A stretch of DNA of 43,096 nt from an uncultured Campylobacter sp. (GTDB lineage: Bacteria > Campylobacterota > Campylobacteria > Campylobacterales > Campylobacteraceae). Below are positions 15,664 through 23,446 of this stretch, in pieces. Within the stretch, counting starts at the first letter, position 1; each line of letters begins with the position of its first letter. A program made the translations under genes and the position numbers. The notes under the pieces are model-generated. The model was not told the origin of the DNA, ran no database searches, and saw only the letters and a list, made by a program, of their open reading frames with translations. The stretch spans positions 1-43,096 of the forward strand of contig CALIWP010000032.1 of assembly GCA_938046705.1 (NCBI GenBank), written 5' to 3'.

Positions 15664-15820
15664 ATTTTCTCCTTTTTACCGATGATATTTTACCAAATTT
15701 GATTTATTTGTCTAAAAGCGGGCTTTAATGAGGGGGCTTTAATACAATTTTTTTTAATAAAATTAAGTTGTTTGATTTTTAGGATTCTTATTAAATTTAA
15801 ATTCTTATAAATTTAGGGGG

Positions 15821-15888
15821 TGTGAATAACTAAGTTTTTCACATGCGTTTTGAGCCGAGTGGAGCGGTTTAAAAATGAGTTATTCACT
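15821..15888. promoter_or_regulatory. inverted pair of DnaA-box-like sites
   Basis: TGTGAATAA (15821-15829) is the complement of TTATTCACA, a match to the TTATNCACA DnaA box. TTATTCACT (15880-15888) is a one-mismatch copy in the opposite direction. Together they form a 10-bp inverted repeat (GTGAATAACT/AGTTATTCAC). They lie between the AT-rich section and the first iteron, the usual place for DnaA loading in iteron plasmids. Confidence 0.55.
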
Positions 15889-15896
15889 TAAATTTT

Positions 15897-16010
15897 TTTC
15901 TTAGCTTTTTAGGGAGATAAACTTTAAATTTCTTAGCTTTTTAGGGAGATAAACTTTAAATTTCTTAGCTTTTTAGGGAGTTTTACTTTTTTTCTTAGCT
16001 TTTTAGGGAG
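15897..16010 (+). repeat. four direct iterons, TTTCTTAGCTTTTTAGGGAG
   Basis: Exact 20-bp copies start at 15897, 15929, 15961 and 15991. The first two are part of identical 32-bp units; the third spacer is 30 bp. A period of about three helical turns puts bound initiators on one face of the DNA. These are the initiator binding sites for replication and copy control. Confidence 0.85.
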
Positions 16011-16125
16011 ATAGATAGCCATTTTTACTTATAATAAGCTTAAAATAAGCTATATTTAAGCACTTACTCCTCAAAATGCTATGATTTTTTATCGCAAGTC
16101 ACTAAAAAGCTAAGATTTTTTGATT

Positions 16126-16196
16126 TTTCTTAGCATTTTAGGGAAAAAATTTGACAATAGCAAAAATTGCGGCTATAATTCTTAGCATTTTAGGGA
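16126..16196 (+). promoter_or_regulatory. rep promoter flanked by two iterons
   Basis: TTGACA (16151-16156), 17-bp spacer, TATAAT (16174-16179), a perfect consensus promoter. Iteron-like copies with the core CTTAGCATTTTAGGGA end just before the -35 (16126-16145) and overlap the -10 and start (16178-16196). Initiator bound here should block its own transcription. The predicted mRNA has a leader of about 230 nt. Confidence 0.75.
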
Positions 16197-16415
16197 AAAA
16201 ATTATTTTTTTACTGCGTATACGCTTAAAATAAGCTATATCTAAGTAAGAAATGGCCGAATTCGATTATTTTTTGAGCGTGACTCCCTAAAAAGCCAAGA
16301 TTTTTTGCAGCATGTCATCAAAAACCTATGGTTTTTGAGTTTTTTCATAGGTTTAAGGAATAAATTTCGGCGAAGTTAAAAAACGACGCCTAAGAATTTT
16401 CAATAAAGGAAATAA

Positions 16416-17723
16416 ATGCCTCAAGATATACCCGATATAGACGGCGATCTGGATGAAGGGCAGGGTTATGACGATTTTTTCGCTCCGGTGGTCATAGATC
16501 CGCAGGAACAAAGAATTTATGAGGCCGATTATTTAAAGGACGATAGTTATATCAAACTTTTAAAGGCCAACTCCGTCATTAGAGGCAAGGTAGTAACCGA
16601 CAAAAGAGGGCTAAAGATAAACATATACGACCTAAAGGTCTTAAATTTCTTATTAAAAACCCTTCAAGAGTGCGTTAAAAAAGACACTCAGCCTGTAAAA
16701 TTTACTACCCTGGTGATCCCTTTGGAGCTATTTAAGCGCGTAGTGGACGATGCGAAAAATTGGAGGACTAATTTTATAAAGTCCGTCGAAAAGCTCGAGA
16801 ATATAGCATTTGAGCTAAACAATTACAGAGACTGGGAGAAGGACGAATTTATCATCTGGCAAAAGACCAGGCTCGTTATAACTCCAAATTTCAAGACTAA
16901 GGGCGAGGAGCGCAAGAAAGCTACCTGCGAGATCAGCTTCGCAAAGGAGTTAGCTACGGCTTGCTGGCAAAAGACCGATTATACGCACCTGGATTTTAAG
17001 ACGCTAAACAGCTTTACGAGTAAATACGCCATCAGGTTTTACGAAGCCTTGGTGGCCAAGATCCAATACTATACGAATTCTAACAACTATAAAACCGAAT
17101 ACGACTTTAAACAAGAGGAGCTAGAGGGGATATTTGATGTAAAATTATCAGATTTGCCAAATGGATTTATATATTTTTTAAGTAATAAAATCCATTTTGA
17201 CGACATTGTTATTCCTGATCTCCAAAGCAAGTTACATTTCGACTATGAAATACACGGCAAGGACAAGATCATCACGTTTAAATTTCAAAAAGACTATCTC
17301 GAGCAGTTTAGGACTAGAAAGGCCGATACGGTGGATCTAGCTATAGAAAAATTTAGAAATCTCATCGACGCTAAAAAAACTTATGACGACGGTCATACGA
17401 GGGTTTACGAGATAGATACGGATAAACCCGAAAACGCTATGATGGATTTTTTACTAAACATCAGCCAATACTACTACGGCGTTTCGCTATTTAAAAGGCC
17501 TGAAGAGATAAACCGGTTCGGAGAGGTCGCTATGAGCCGCGAAGGGGATTTATATTATATTAACACCCATAAAAGGATTTCATACGGCCGGGCAAAGAAA
17601 TTTTTGATCTATCTCTATAAAAATTATTACGAGCAGATCATGCACGAGATAAGGGCGCTGAAAGAAAAAGGGGAGGTTGCCGCAAAGGCTAAGCAAGAAA
17701 GAAGCTTGTTTGACGATATCTAG
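16416..17723 (+). CDS. repB: replication initiator protein (Rep_3/RepB superfamily)
   Basis: This 435-residue protein starts at an ATG with AAAGGAA upstream. After an acidic N-terminal 40 residues it shows the two winged-helix layout of iteron-binding initiators. WH1 spans about 70-220, including FTSKYAIRFYEALVAKI, the SKYAxRxYE signature of the family; WH2 spans about 230-320. The C-terminal 110 residues are an extra domain with Tyr-rich helices. It binds the iterons upstream to open the origin and to repress its own promoter. It is a little longer than typical RepB/RepE proteins (about 250-350 residues). Its stop codon shares CTAG with the stop of the convergent gene at 17720. Confidence 0.85.
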   Translation: MPQDIPDIDGDLDEGQGYDDFFAPVVIDPQEQRIYEADYLKDDSYIKLLKANSVIRGKVVTDKRGLKINIYDLKVLNFLLKTLQECVKKDTQPVKFTTLVIPLELFKRVVDDAKNWRTNFIKSVEKLENIAFELNNYRDWEKDEFIIWQKTRLVITPNFKTKGEERKKATCEISFAKELATACWQKTDYTHLDFKTLNSFTSKYAIRFYEALVAKIQYYTNSNNYKTEYDFKQEELEGIFDVKLSDLPNGFIYFLSNKIHFDDIVIPDLQSKLHFDYEIHGKDKIITFKFQKDYLEQFRTRKADTVDLAIEKFRNLIDAKKTYDDGHTRVYEIDTDKPENAMMDFLLNISQYYYGVSLFKRPEEINRFGEVAMSREGDLYYINTHKRISYGRAKKFLIYLYKNYYEQIMHEIRALKEKGEVAAKAKQERSLFDDI

Positions 17724-17980
17724 GGTTTTGATTTGAGGTTTCTCAGCTTCATCTCGGCCGTTTGTATCTCTTGGTCTTTGTTGCTAAGTTCTCTAAAATA
17801 CTTCAGCATCTCTTGTTCTAGTGGAGTCAGGCTTTCTAGTTCGCCTTTGTAGTATGAGCAGATAAGGTCAAAAACTTTAGGCCTATATTTGCGCCAGTTG
17901 TAAAAAGTCGTCAAGGACATATCCAAGTCCTTGACCATCTCCCTTTTATTGAGCGTATAAATCCTCTCGCGATCGTCCAT
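17720..17980 (-). CDS. small HTH DNA-binding protein
   Basis: I chose ATG at 17980 (product begins MDDRERIYTLNKRE); the open frame continues upstream to 18058 but that extension reads like non-coding sequence. The 86-residue protein contains a helix-turn-helix (KREMVKDLDMSLTTFYNWRKYRP) and a C-terminal coiled-coil segment (LEQEMLKYFRELSNKDQE). It lies between the initiator and the transfer operon, facing away from eexN, so it may regulate transfer or copy number. The stop overlaps the rep stop by 3 nt. Confidence 0.6.
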   Translation of the reverse strand: MDDRERIYTLNKREMVKDLDMSLTTFYNWRKYRPKVFDLICSYYKGELESLTPLEQEMLKYFRELSNKDQEIQTAEMKLRNLKSKP

Positions 17981-18093
17981 AGTTAGCTCTTTCTTGATTT
18001 TAGTAAAAAAATACGCTACGATTTTAATAACGGCAATTTTAGAATTGATTGCAAACAATTATAACACATTGCGGATTTTAGCCCAAAAAGTTA

Positions 18094-18102
18094 TGTTATA
18101 AT
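18094..18102 (+). promoter_or_regulatory. extended -10 promoter of the transfer operon
   Basis: TGTTATAAT (18094-18102) is an extended -10 about 30 bp before the eexN ATG. No convincing -35 at 17 bp; TTGCGG lies too far upstream (18069-18074). It is the only promoter seen ahead of the transfer genes. Confidence 0.5.
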
Positions 18103-18130
18103 TAAACAAAATCTATACAAAGGAGCGCGA

Positions 18131-18391
18131 ATGAAAAAAATCATAGCCGTTTCGATTATCGGCGCTTTTTTCTTAGCGGGCTGCGGGAAAGAAGAAATAT
18201 ATACCGTGGACTACTATGAGAAAAACGACGATGCTAGAGCGGCCAAAATCGCAAAATGCGAAAAAGCGTCAAAAATGAACGCAGAAGAAATGGCCAACTG
18301 CCATAACGCCAAAAGGGCGCAATATCTGATTGATGAAAGCAAGCCAATAGGCCTTTCAGCTAAAAAATCTGAGAAAACCGATGAAAAATAA
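18131..18391 (+). CDS. eexN: EexN-family entry-exclusion lipoprotein
   Basis: This 86-residue protein has a lipoprotein signal with lipobox LAGC (Cys-18). A KEEIYTVDYY segment follows, then DARAAKIAKC and a second Cys in MANCHNAKRAQ. This is the pattern of EexN-type lipoproteins (pKM101 Eex relatives), which sit in the inner membrane of a plasmid-bearing cell and reduce entry of the same plasmid. It is the first gene of the transfer locus, with AAAGGAG before its ATG, and is followed closely by virB2. Confidence 0.82.
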   Translation: MKKIIAVSIIGAFFLAGCGKEEIYTVDYYEKNDDARAAKIAKCEKASKMNAEEMANCHNAKRAQYLIDESKPIGLSAKKSEKTDEK

Positions 18392-18416
18392 TCTTAAAAA
18401 AGGAGCAATTAAAGCA

Positions 18417-18801
18417 ATGATTTCAAATAAGTCCGCTGAACTAAGCTTTGTTTCAGCAAACTCTTGCGGGGGGGGGGGCAACCTATAAGCGAAATTTAAC
18501 CTCTTTTGATTTCTTAAAAATATCCCTTCTTTTAACTCTTGCGATTTTAATTTTCTTTCCGACCGATATCTTGGCCGCGCCTGCAAGCGGTGGTCTAGAA
18601 AAAGTCAATACTCTGCTCGAAAACGTCGTTAGTTGGCTCAAATACGCCGCCGTAGCCGTCGTTACCATAGCTATATTCGTGGTAGGCTATAAGGTGCTAT
18701 TTGGTGGCCAAACTATCAGAGAGTGCGCCCCGATCATCATAGGCGCCGTTCTCATAGCTTCGGCTGCAGCTATCGCCGATCTTTTGGTAGGAAATATTTA
18801 A
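18417..18801 (+). CDS. virB2: VirB2 pilin, out of frame at an 11-G tract in this sequence
   Basis: From about 18480 to 18801 the frame encodes a VirB2/TrbC pilin: a long signal region ending in LAAPASGG and two hydrophobic helices (AAVAVVTIAIFVVGY and APIIIGAVLIASAAAI) separated by GGQTIREC. The only start with a good ribosome binding site (AAAGGAG at 18399-18405) is ATG 18417, but with 11 Gs at 18468-18478 that frame stops at 18486-18488 after 23 codons. Removing one G (or adding two) joins it to the pilin frame and gives 127 residues. A TTG at 18448 in the pilin frame has no ribosome binding site. The gene is therefore probably phase-variable and off here, or the tract length is a sequencing error. 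Confidence 0.75.
18468..18478 (+). repeat. 11-nt poly-G tract inside virB2
   Basis: Eleven consecutive G between the likely start codon and the signal sequence of VirB2. Poly-G tracts of 8-13 are the classic phase-variation element of Campylobacter. It is the only such tract in the window. Confidence 0.85.
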
Positions 18802-18802
18802 G

Positions 18803-20080
18803 ATGCAAACAGAGGCGATGTATAAAGGACTCACCAGGCCGGCCATGTTTTTTGGCATCCCCATCATCCCTCTATTTTTCGTTTGCGCCTTTTTCGGTCT
18901 GATGTCCATATACGTCGATCTGAAAATGTTCGCATTCACGGTGCCGTCGGTTTTGATTATGAGGGCGATCTCTAAAAAGGACGAGTCTATTTTTAGGCTA
19001 CTGTTCTTAAAAATGAGATTTCTCTCAAACCCGGCAGCAAAGAAATTTTATAAAGTCAAAACCTACAACTCTCAAAGTTATTCAAAAATACCGTTTAACA
19101 ACGATTTTCCTAAAATCAGCGCGATCGGTCTACATAAAAATCCAAGCTTCGATAAATTTATTCCCTACCAAACCCTAATAGGCGACATAGTAGTCACCAA
19201 AGACTACGAGCTTCTCGCCACTTGGCAAGTAGAAGGAGTTTCCTTTGAAGTCGAGGACGAAATAGATATCGATCAGTTTAAAAATAGGCTCAATATGCTC
19301 TTTAGAAGTGTTACGGATAAGCCCGTATCGTTTTATTTCCATAATTGCAAAGTGCCTAGCGAGGATAGGCTCGAGTCGAATTTTAAAAATGAATTTTTGA
19401 ATGACCTTGATAGAAAATATTATGACGGCTTTAGCAAAGAAAACACCAAATCAAACAAGCTGTTTTTAACGATGGCCTATTCTCCGCTAGGACGTTTGGA
19501 GAGATCGAGCTTCAAAAAAGATAGTGTCGAAAAACGCGTCAAAGAGCTAAACGGCTACGTAAAAACCATGCGCGAATATTGCGACTCCATAAGCGCTAGT
19601 CTTGAGGCCTTTAAACCTTCAAGGCTTGGAATTTACAAAAAAGAAGGGGTCGATTTTTCATCCCAACTCGAGTTTTACAACTACCTGATCGGAGGCGAGT
19701 TTAAACCCGTCAGAGCCTCTAACGCTCCATTATTCGAGTATCTTAATGGCGGTCTTGATACGATTATGTTTTCAAATTCTGCCATGCAGCTAAATTTCAG
19801 CGACGGCAAGAAAAGATTCGCAAAGGCTGTAGAGTTTAAGGACTATACGCAATTTACGTATTCGGGCATCTTGGACGCGCTTATGTATATGGACATCGAT
19901 TATACGATCACCCAAAGCTTTACGCCTATGGCCAAGGTAGACGCTAGAGACGGCCTGGTCAAGCAAAGAAAAAGGCTAGTAAGCGCCGAAGACGAAGCCA
20001 TAAGCCAAATAGCCGAGCTCGACGAAGCGCTAGATGAGCTTGCTAACGGCAGTATATGCTTCGGCAAATATCATTTTTAG
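18803..20080 (+). CDS. virB3-virB4: VirB3-VirB4 fusion, N-terminal part, ended by in-frame TAG
   Basis: Residues 1-75 are VirB3-like (YKGLTRPAMFFGIPIIP then two membrane helices). From about 80 the protein continues as the N-terminal domain of VirB4. VirB3-VirB4 fusions are common in Campylobacterota. The frame stops at TAG (20078-20080) after GKYHF, but translation beyond it in the same frame continues smoothly as VirB4 (VVVYGDTIRDVE), reaching the ATPase domain and ending at 21562. The full gene would be 919 codons plus the stop. A nonsense mutation, a sequencing error or readthrough are all possible; a natural split is less likely because the second part has no ribosome binding site. Confidence 0.8.
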   Translation: MQTEAMYKGLTRPAMFFGIPIIPLFFVCAFFGLMSIYVDLKMFAFTVPSVLIMRAISKKDESIFRLLFLKMRFLSNPAAKKFYKVKTYNSQSYSKIPFNNDFPKISAIGLHKNPSFDKFIPYQTLIGDIVVTKDYELLATWQVEGVSFEVEDEIDIDQFKNRLNMLFRSVTDKPVSFYFHNCKVPSEDRLESNFKNEFLNDLDRKYYDGFSKENTKSNKLFLTMAYSPLGRLERSSFKKDSVEKRVKELNGYVKTMREYCDSISASLEAFKPSRLGIYKKEGVDFSSQLEFYNYLIGGEFKPVRASNAPLFEYLNGGLDTIMFSNSAMQLNFSDGKKRFAKAVEFKDYTQFTYSGILDALMYMDIDYTITQSFTPMAKVDARDGLVKQRKRLVSAEDEAISQIAELDEALDELANGSICFGKYHF

Positions 20081-20131
20081 GTAGTCGTATACGGCGATAC
20101 GATAAGAGACGTCGAAAAAAAGACCAATGCT

Positions 20132-21562
20132 ATGGTCTCCAAACTTAGCGATATAGGCTTTTTGGCCTCGATCTCAAATATCGCTTTGCCAGCTACTTAT
20201 TTCGCCCAGTTTCCCGCAAATTTCGCCATCCGACCAAGGCTTCACAGCATTTCGAGTAAAAACTATGCTAGTCTAATGGCCATGCACGGGTTCGCGTCTG
20301 GTAGAAAAAATAAAAACTGTTGGGGAGACGCGGTCACGATACTAAAAACTCCGAGCGGAACTCCGTATTATTTTAACTTTCACGAGATAAAAACTGATGA
20401 TGATTTCGGCAAGGACGATATTTTGGCCAATACTTTAGTGGTCGGCCAAAGCGGTAGCGGAAAAACGGTCTTAATGAATTTCTTGCTTGATCAGCTATGC
20501 AAATTTCAAGACAGATCCACTTTCTTAGACTCTCTCCCCGAAAACAAGAAAAAAGCTACGTATTTTTACCTGGATAAAGACAAGGGCGCAATGGGCAACA
20601 TCATCGCTCTTGGGGGCAAATACATTTCCATAGACGGCGGAGCGCCTACCGGGTTTAACCCATTTATGGTCGATACTACGCCCGAAAACCTCAGAAAACT
20701 TAAAATTTTGATCAAAATGCTCGTCACTAAAAACGGCGAAATTTTAACGACTTTGGAAGAGAAAAATTTAAATGCGGCCATAGAAAGCGTGATGTTCAAC
20801 TTTGAAAAAGAGGAGAGAAAATTCGGTATTTCTTTAGTCCTAGAGCATCTTACGGAGGACTCTAGCGAGACCAACTCTTTAAGATCGCGCTTGGAGCTTT
20901 GGCAAAGGGGCAATAAGTTCGGCTGGGTATTCGATAATGAAACGGACGAGCTAAATTTTAACGACGAGGATATCAACGTCTACGGCATAGACGGGACTGA
21001 TTTGCTAGCCGACAATGAGATAAACGGAGCCGTCGCGCACTATATCCTTTGGAGGATATTTGATCTAACGGACGGCAGACGCTTCGCCCTTTTTATAGAT
21101 GAGGCCTGGGACTGGATCAGGAACCGCGTCGTAGCCGATGAAATTTTTAACCAAGAAAAGACTATCAGAAAGAAAAACGGCTTTATAGTTTTAGGCACTC
21201 AATCCGTCGAAGACTTCTCCGAAATCCCTATAGCTCCTGCCATCATACAACAAAGCGCGGCCGTGCTGATCCTGGCAAACCCAAAAGGCAAGAAAGAAAA
21301 CTACTGCGGCGTCTTAAAACTTACCCAAGAAGAATACGAATTTGCTATTAACACAGACCCGGCCGCATATAGATTTTTGATCAAAAAGGCAAACGAAAGG
21401 GCCGTGGCCTCGATAAATTTAGCTCACGTCGGAAGGACGAATTTAAAAATACTTTCTACTACCAAGGGCTATATAGAGAGCATAGAAAAGATCAATAAAG
21501 ACAAGAATCTAAATTACGAACAAAGGCTTCATAGCTTAAAAAAGCTATACGAAGCGGCATAA
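20132..21562 (+). CDS. virB4: VirB4 ATPase, C-terminal part, same frame as 18803-20080
   Basis: This holds the ATPase domain of VirB4, which energises the conjugation machine at the inner membrane. Walker A GQSGSGKT lies at about residue 105 of this part and Walker B FALFIDEAWD at about 320, followed by a conserved Gln-rich arm (GTQSVEDF) and the C-terminal helices. The ATG at 20132 is only the first Met after the TAG at 20078, and no ribosome binding site precedes it. It is best read as the remainder of the interrupted virB3-virB4 gene. It is followed 11 nt later by virB5. Confidence 0.82.
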   Translation: MVSKLSDIGFLASISNIALPATYFAQFPANFAIRPRLHSISSKNYASLMAMHGFASGRKNKNCWGDAVTILKTPSGTPYYFNFHEIKTDDDFGKDDILANTLVVGQSGSGKTVLMNFLLDQLCKFQDRSTFLDSLPENKKKATYFYLDKDKGAMGNIIALGGKYISIDGGAPTGFNPFMVDTTPENLRKLKILIKMLVTKNGEILTTLEEKNLNAAIESVMFNFEKEERKFGISLVLEHLTEDSSETNSLRSRLELWQRGNKFGWVFDNETDELNFNDEDINVYGIDGTDLLADNEINGAVAHYILWRIFDLTDGRRFALFIDEAWDWIRNRVVADEIFNQEKTIRKKNGFIVLGTQSVEDFSEIPIAPAIIQQSAAVLILANPKGKKENYCGVLKLTQEEYEFAINTDPAAYRFLIKKANERAVASINLAHVGRTNLKILSTTKGYIESIEKINKDKNLNYEQRLHSLKKLYEAA

Positions 21563-21573
21563 AGGAGACATCT

Positions 21574-22299
21574 ATGAAAAAATTGGTTTTAAGCTTGGCT
21601 GTAGCTTTAAATTTAGCGGCCTCGGGCATCCCCGTTTACGATGGAGCGGCATTCGGACAAAGACAGACCGAATTCTTCGAGCAGGTCAAAACTTGGCTGG
21701 AAGAGGCCGATAGATGGGTGAGGACTACGCAGCACTATAAAAATCAAATAGACGCCTACGCAAAGGAGCTCGCCACGAAAACGGGCATCAGAGACGCCGT
21801 AGCCTTCGTCGAGGAGCTAAAAGATATCTATGCCCAAGCAAAAAGCCTAAAGGGCTCTATCATGGGCATATCAGGCGCTTACGGCAACGAAAGCGAGCTT
21901 AGCCCTAAAGAAAAAGAGCTTATGGACAAATTTCTAAAATACGACTATTGCGACGATAAGCTCATAGAAAAAGACCAGCAAACCATTTGTCGCCAAAAAC
22001 GTCAAGATACATTCAAAGAAGTTCAATTTTACATAGAGCGCAGCGAAGATATCAGCGATCACGTCTCTACGATCAATAAGCTTTCTAAAAAACTCAAAAG
22101 CTCGAAAGATATCAAAGAAAGCGTAGATATCGGCAACGCTATCCAAACCCAGGTAGCTCTTTTGGAGGCTGAAAAAACTCAAATAGAAATTTATCAGCTT
22201 ACCAGGCAAAGACAAAAGGATGCTCTAAAAGAGCAAGAGAGGGAGCTTTATCTTAAGGGTGAAGCACAGCCCGTCGGGCTATCGTTTAGAGGAAAGTAA
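21574..22299 (+). CDS. virB5: VirB5-like minor pilin / type IV secretion protein
   Basis: This 241-residue protein has a Sec signal (residues 1-17) followed by a mature start GIPVYDGAAFGQRQ, and a long, mostly helical, coiled-coil body. VirB5/TrbJ proteins look like this and sit at the pilus tip. A Cys pair (YDYCDDK and QTICRQK) may form a disulfide. ATG has AAAGGAG upstream. Its position between virB4 and virB6 supports the call. Confidence 0.8.
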   Translation: MKKLVLSLAVALNLAASGIPVYDGAAFGQRQTEFFEQVKTWLEEADRWVRTTQHYKNQIDAYAKELATKTGIRDAVAFVEELKDIYAQAKSLKGSIMGISGAYGNESELSPKEKELMDKFLKYDYCDDKLIEKDQQTICRQKRQDTFKEVQFYIERSEDISDHVSTINKLSKKLKSSKDIKESVDIGNAIQTQVALLEAEKTQIEIYQLTRQRQKDALKEQERELYLKGEAQPVGLSFRGK

Positions 22300-22308
22300 A
22301 GCAATAAT

Positions 22309-23262
22309 ATGAGCGGTTCAACCTTATTTCAAGACCTTGGTAAAGAAATAAATGTATTTCTTGACAAGGCTGCGGACAAGACCGTAACCGACAAGATAGA
22401 CACCTTGGGGCTAGTGATAGCCTCCTGCGTTTTGATTTCTATTATCTATCAAGGCTTAGAAGTCATGTATGGCAGGACTCAGGAGCCGATGAGGACTATA
22501 CTTTGGAATATCTTCACAAAGGCCGTGATCTGCTCTATTTGTCTAGGCGGAGGCGCGTATATAGCTATCATTACCGATGCCTTTAAAGGCCTTAATGCCT
22601 GGGCCGGGGGCGGCGATTTGGGATTATATAAATCCATAGATAGCTTATATGGTGTCGCTCATAAAATTAGCGATACTATTCTAAAAAACCATGAATACGT
22701 CGGCGGATTATACGCCCTCTTGTTTTGGGCAGGGTTTCTTATAGGGTTATTGCCTGCATTTTTTACCGTTTTAGGCACCTCGCTTACCTTATCGATTTTG
22801 ATACTAGTGTTTCCTTTAGCTTTCATATGCTTTCTTTATAAGCAGACTAGGCAAATTTCGATCCAGTGGTTTAATCTATTTTTAGCCAACGTCTTTACCG
22901 TATTTTTCGTAGGTCTTTTTATGAAAATAGTTACGGAAATTATGAGTAAATGGATAGTTGGTATATCTGGAGATCAAACTATTAGGGTTATCTTTCAAAT
23001 GTTTGTTATTGGCCTAACTATGGGTAGTCTTTTAAGCCTTGCAAAAGGCCTTGCCCAGGGGCTCGCTCAAGTTTCGTTCGATACCGCAGTCGGCTCTGCC
23101 ATAGGCTCTAGCATGAGAGGTGCGGGAGCCGTAGCCGGAGGCATGGGATACGCGGCATATAAATACGGTCAATTCTTGCGCGCGCCCGGCGCGAACGGGG
23201 TAGTCTCTAGGATGGGGCAGGCTATGGGTAGAAGCATAGGCAAAAGATTATACAGGAGATGA
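22309..23262 (+). CDS. virB6: VirB6 inner-membrane channel component
   Basis: This 317-residue protein has about six transmembrane segments between residues 30 and 245, including a long Trp/Gly-rich central part (GLNAWAGGGDLG) and the conserved Trp region. A Gly/Ala-rich C-terminal tail (SMRGAGAVAGGMGYAA) ends in arginines. VirB6/TrbL forms part of the inner-membrane pore that passes substrate DNA. No good Shine-Dalgarno sequence, only AAAGCAATA, so it may be translationally coupled to virB5. Confidence 0.85.
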   Translation: MSGSTLFQDLGKEINVFLDKAADKTVTDKIDTLGLVIASCVLISIIYQGLEVMYGRTQEPMRTILWNIFTKAVICSICLGGGAYIAIITDAFKGLNAWAGGGDLGLYKSIDSLYGVAHKISDTILKNHEYVGGLYALLFWAGFLIGLLPAFFTVLGTSLTLSILILVFPLAFICFLYKQTRQISIQWFNLFLANVFTVFFVGLFMKIVTEIMSKWIVGISGDQTIRVIFQMFVIGLTMGSLLSLAKGLAQGLAQVSFDTAVGSAIGSSMRGAGAVAGGMGYAAYKYGQFLRAPGANGVVSRMGQAMGRSIGKRLYRR

Positions 23263-23263
23263 T

Positions 23264-23446
23264 ATGAGAAATTTGATATTTATTTTTATCGCGACGTTTT
23301 GTTTCGCGGGATGCGCGGCGACAAATAAAAGCTTGCCCGGCAACGCGCCGCAAGAAAGCTCGGCCGCCAAGTGGGAGGATCTATTCGATAGCAAAGATTG
23401 GTCTCCCGTCAATCAAACCAAACAAGAAGAAGGCAAGGTTCTTTGA
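23264..23446 (+). CDS. virB7: VirB7-like lipoprotein
   Basis: This 60-residue lipoprotein has lipobox FAGC (Cys-17) and a short hydrophilic tail with KWEDLFDSKDW. Small lipoproteins in this position are VirB7, which anchors VirB9 in the outer-membrane core complex. Its stop overlaps the virB8 start (TGATG). Confidence 0.75.
   Translation: MRNLIFIFIATFCFAGCAATNKSLPGNAPQESSAAKWEDLFDSKDWSPVNQTKQEEGKVL

Larger units (their letters stand above)
15664..16415 (+). other. replication origin region (oriV)
   Basis: This 752-bp gene-free stretch sits directly ahead of the initiator gene. From left to right it holds a GGGCTTTAAT direct repeat (15720-15729 and 15734-15743), a very AT-rich section (about 15745-15815), two inverted DnaA-box-like sites, four direct iterons, degenerate inverted iterons (16068-16087 and 16098-16117), two iterons around a promoter, a GCGTATACGC palindrome (16215-16224), an inverted iteron (16283-16302) and an AAACCTATG/CATAGGTTT hairpin (16322-16354). 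A 23-bp element containing AGCTTA/TAAGCT occurs twice (16038-16060 and 16223-16245, one mismatch). Confidence 0.8.

Noticed and set aside
15897..16010. Regular 20-bp repeats with about 12-bp spacers that could suggest a CRISPR array
   Set aside because: Spacers are near-identical rather than unique, the period is about 32 bp, no cas genes; position before a Rep gene identifies iterons.
18448..18801. TTG at 18448 as VirB2 start
   Set aside because: No ribosome binding site precedes it; the ATG at 18417 behind AAAGGAG is far better and explains the poly-G tract.
20566..20976. 136-codon antisense ORF in virB4
   Set aside because: Ser/Leu-rich shadow of the VirB4 ATPase domain; no start signals.
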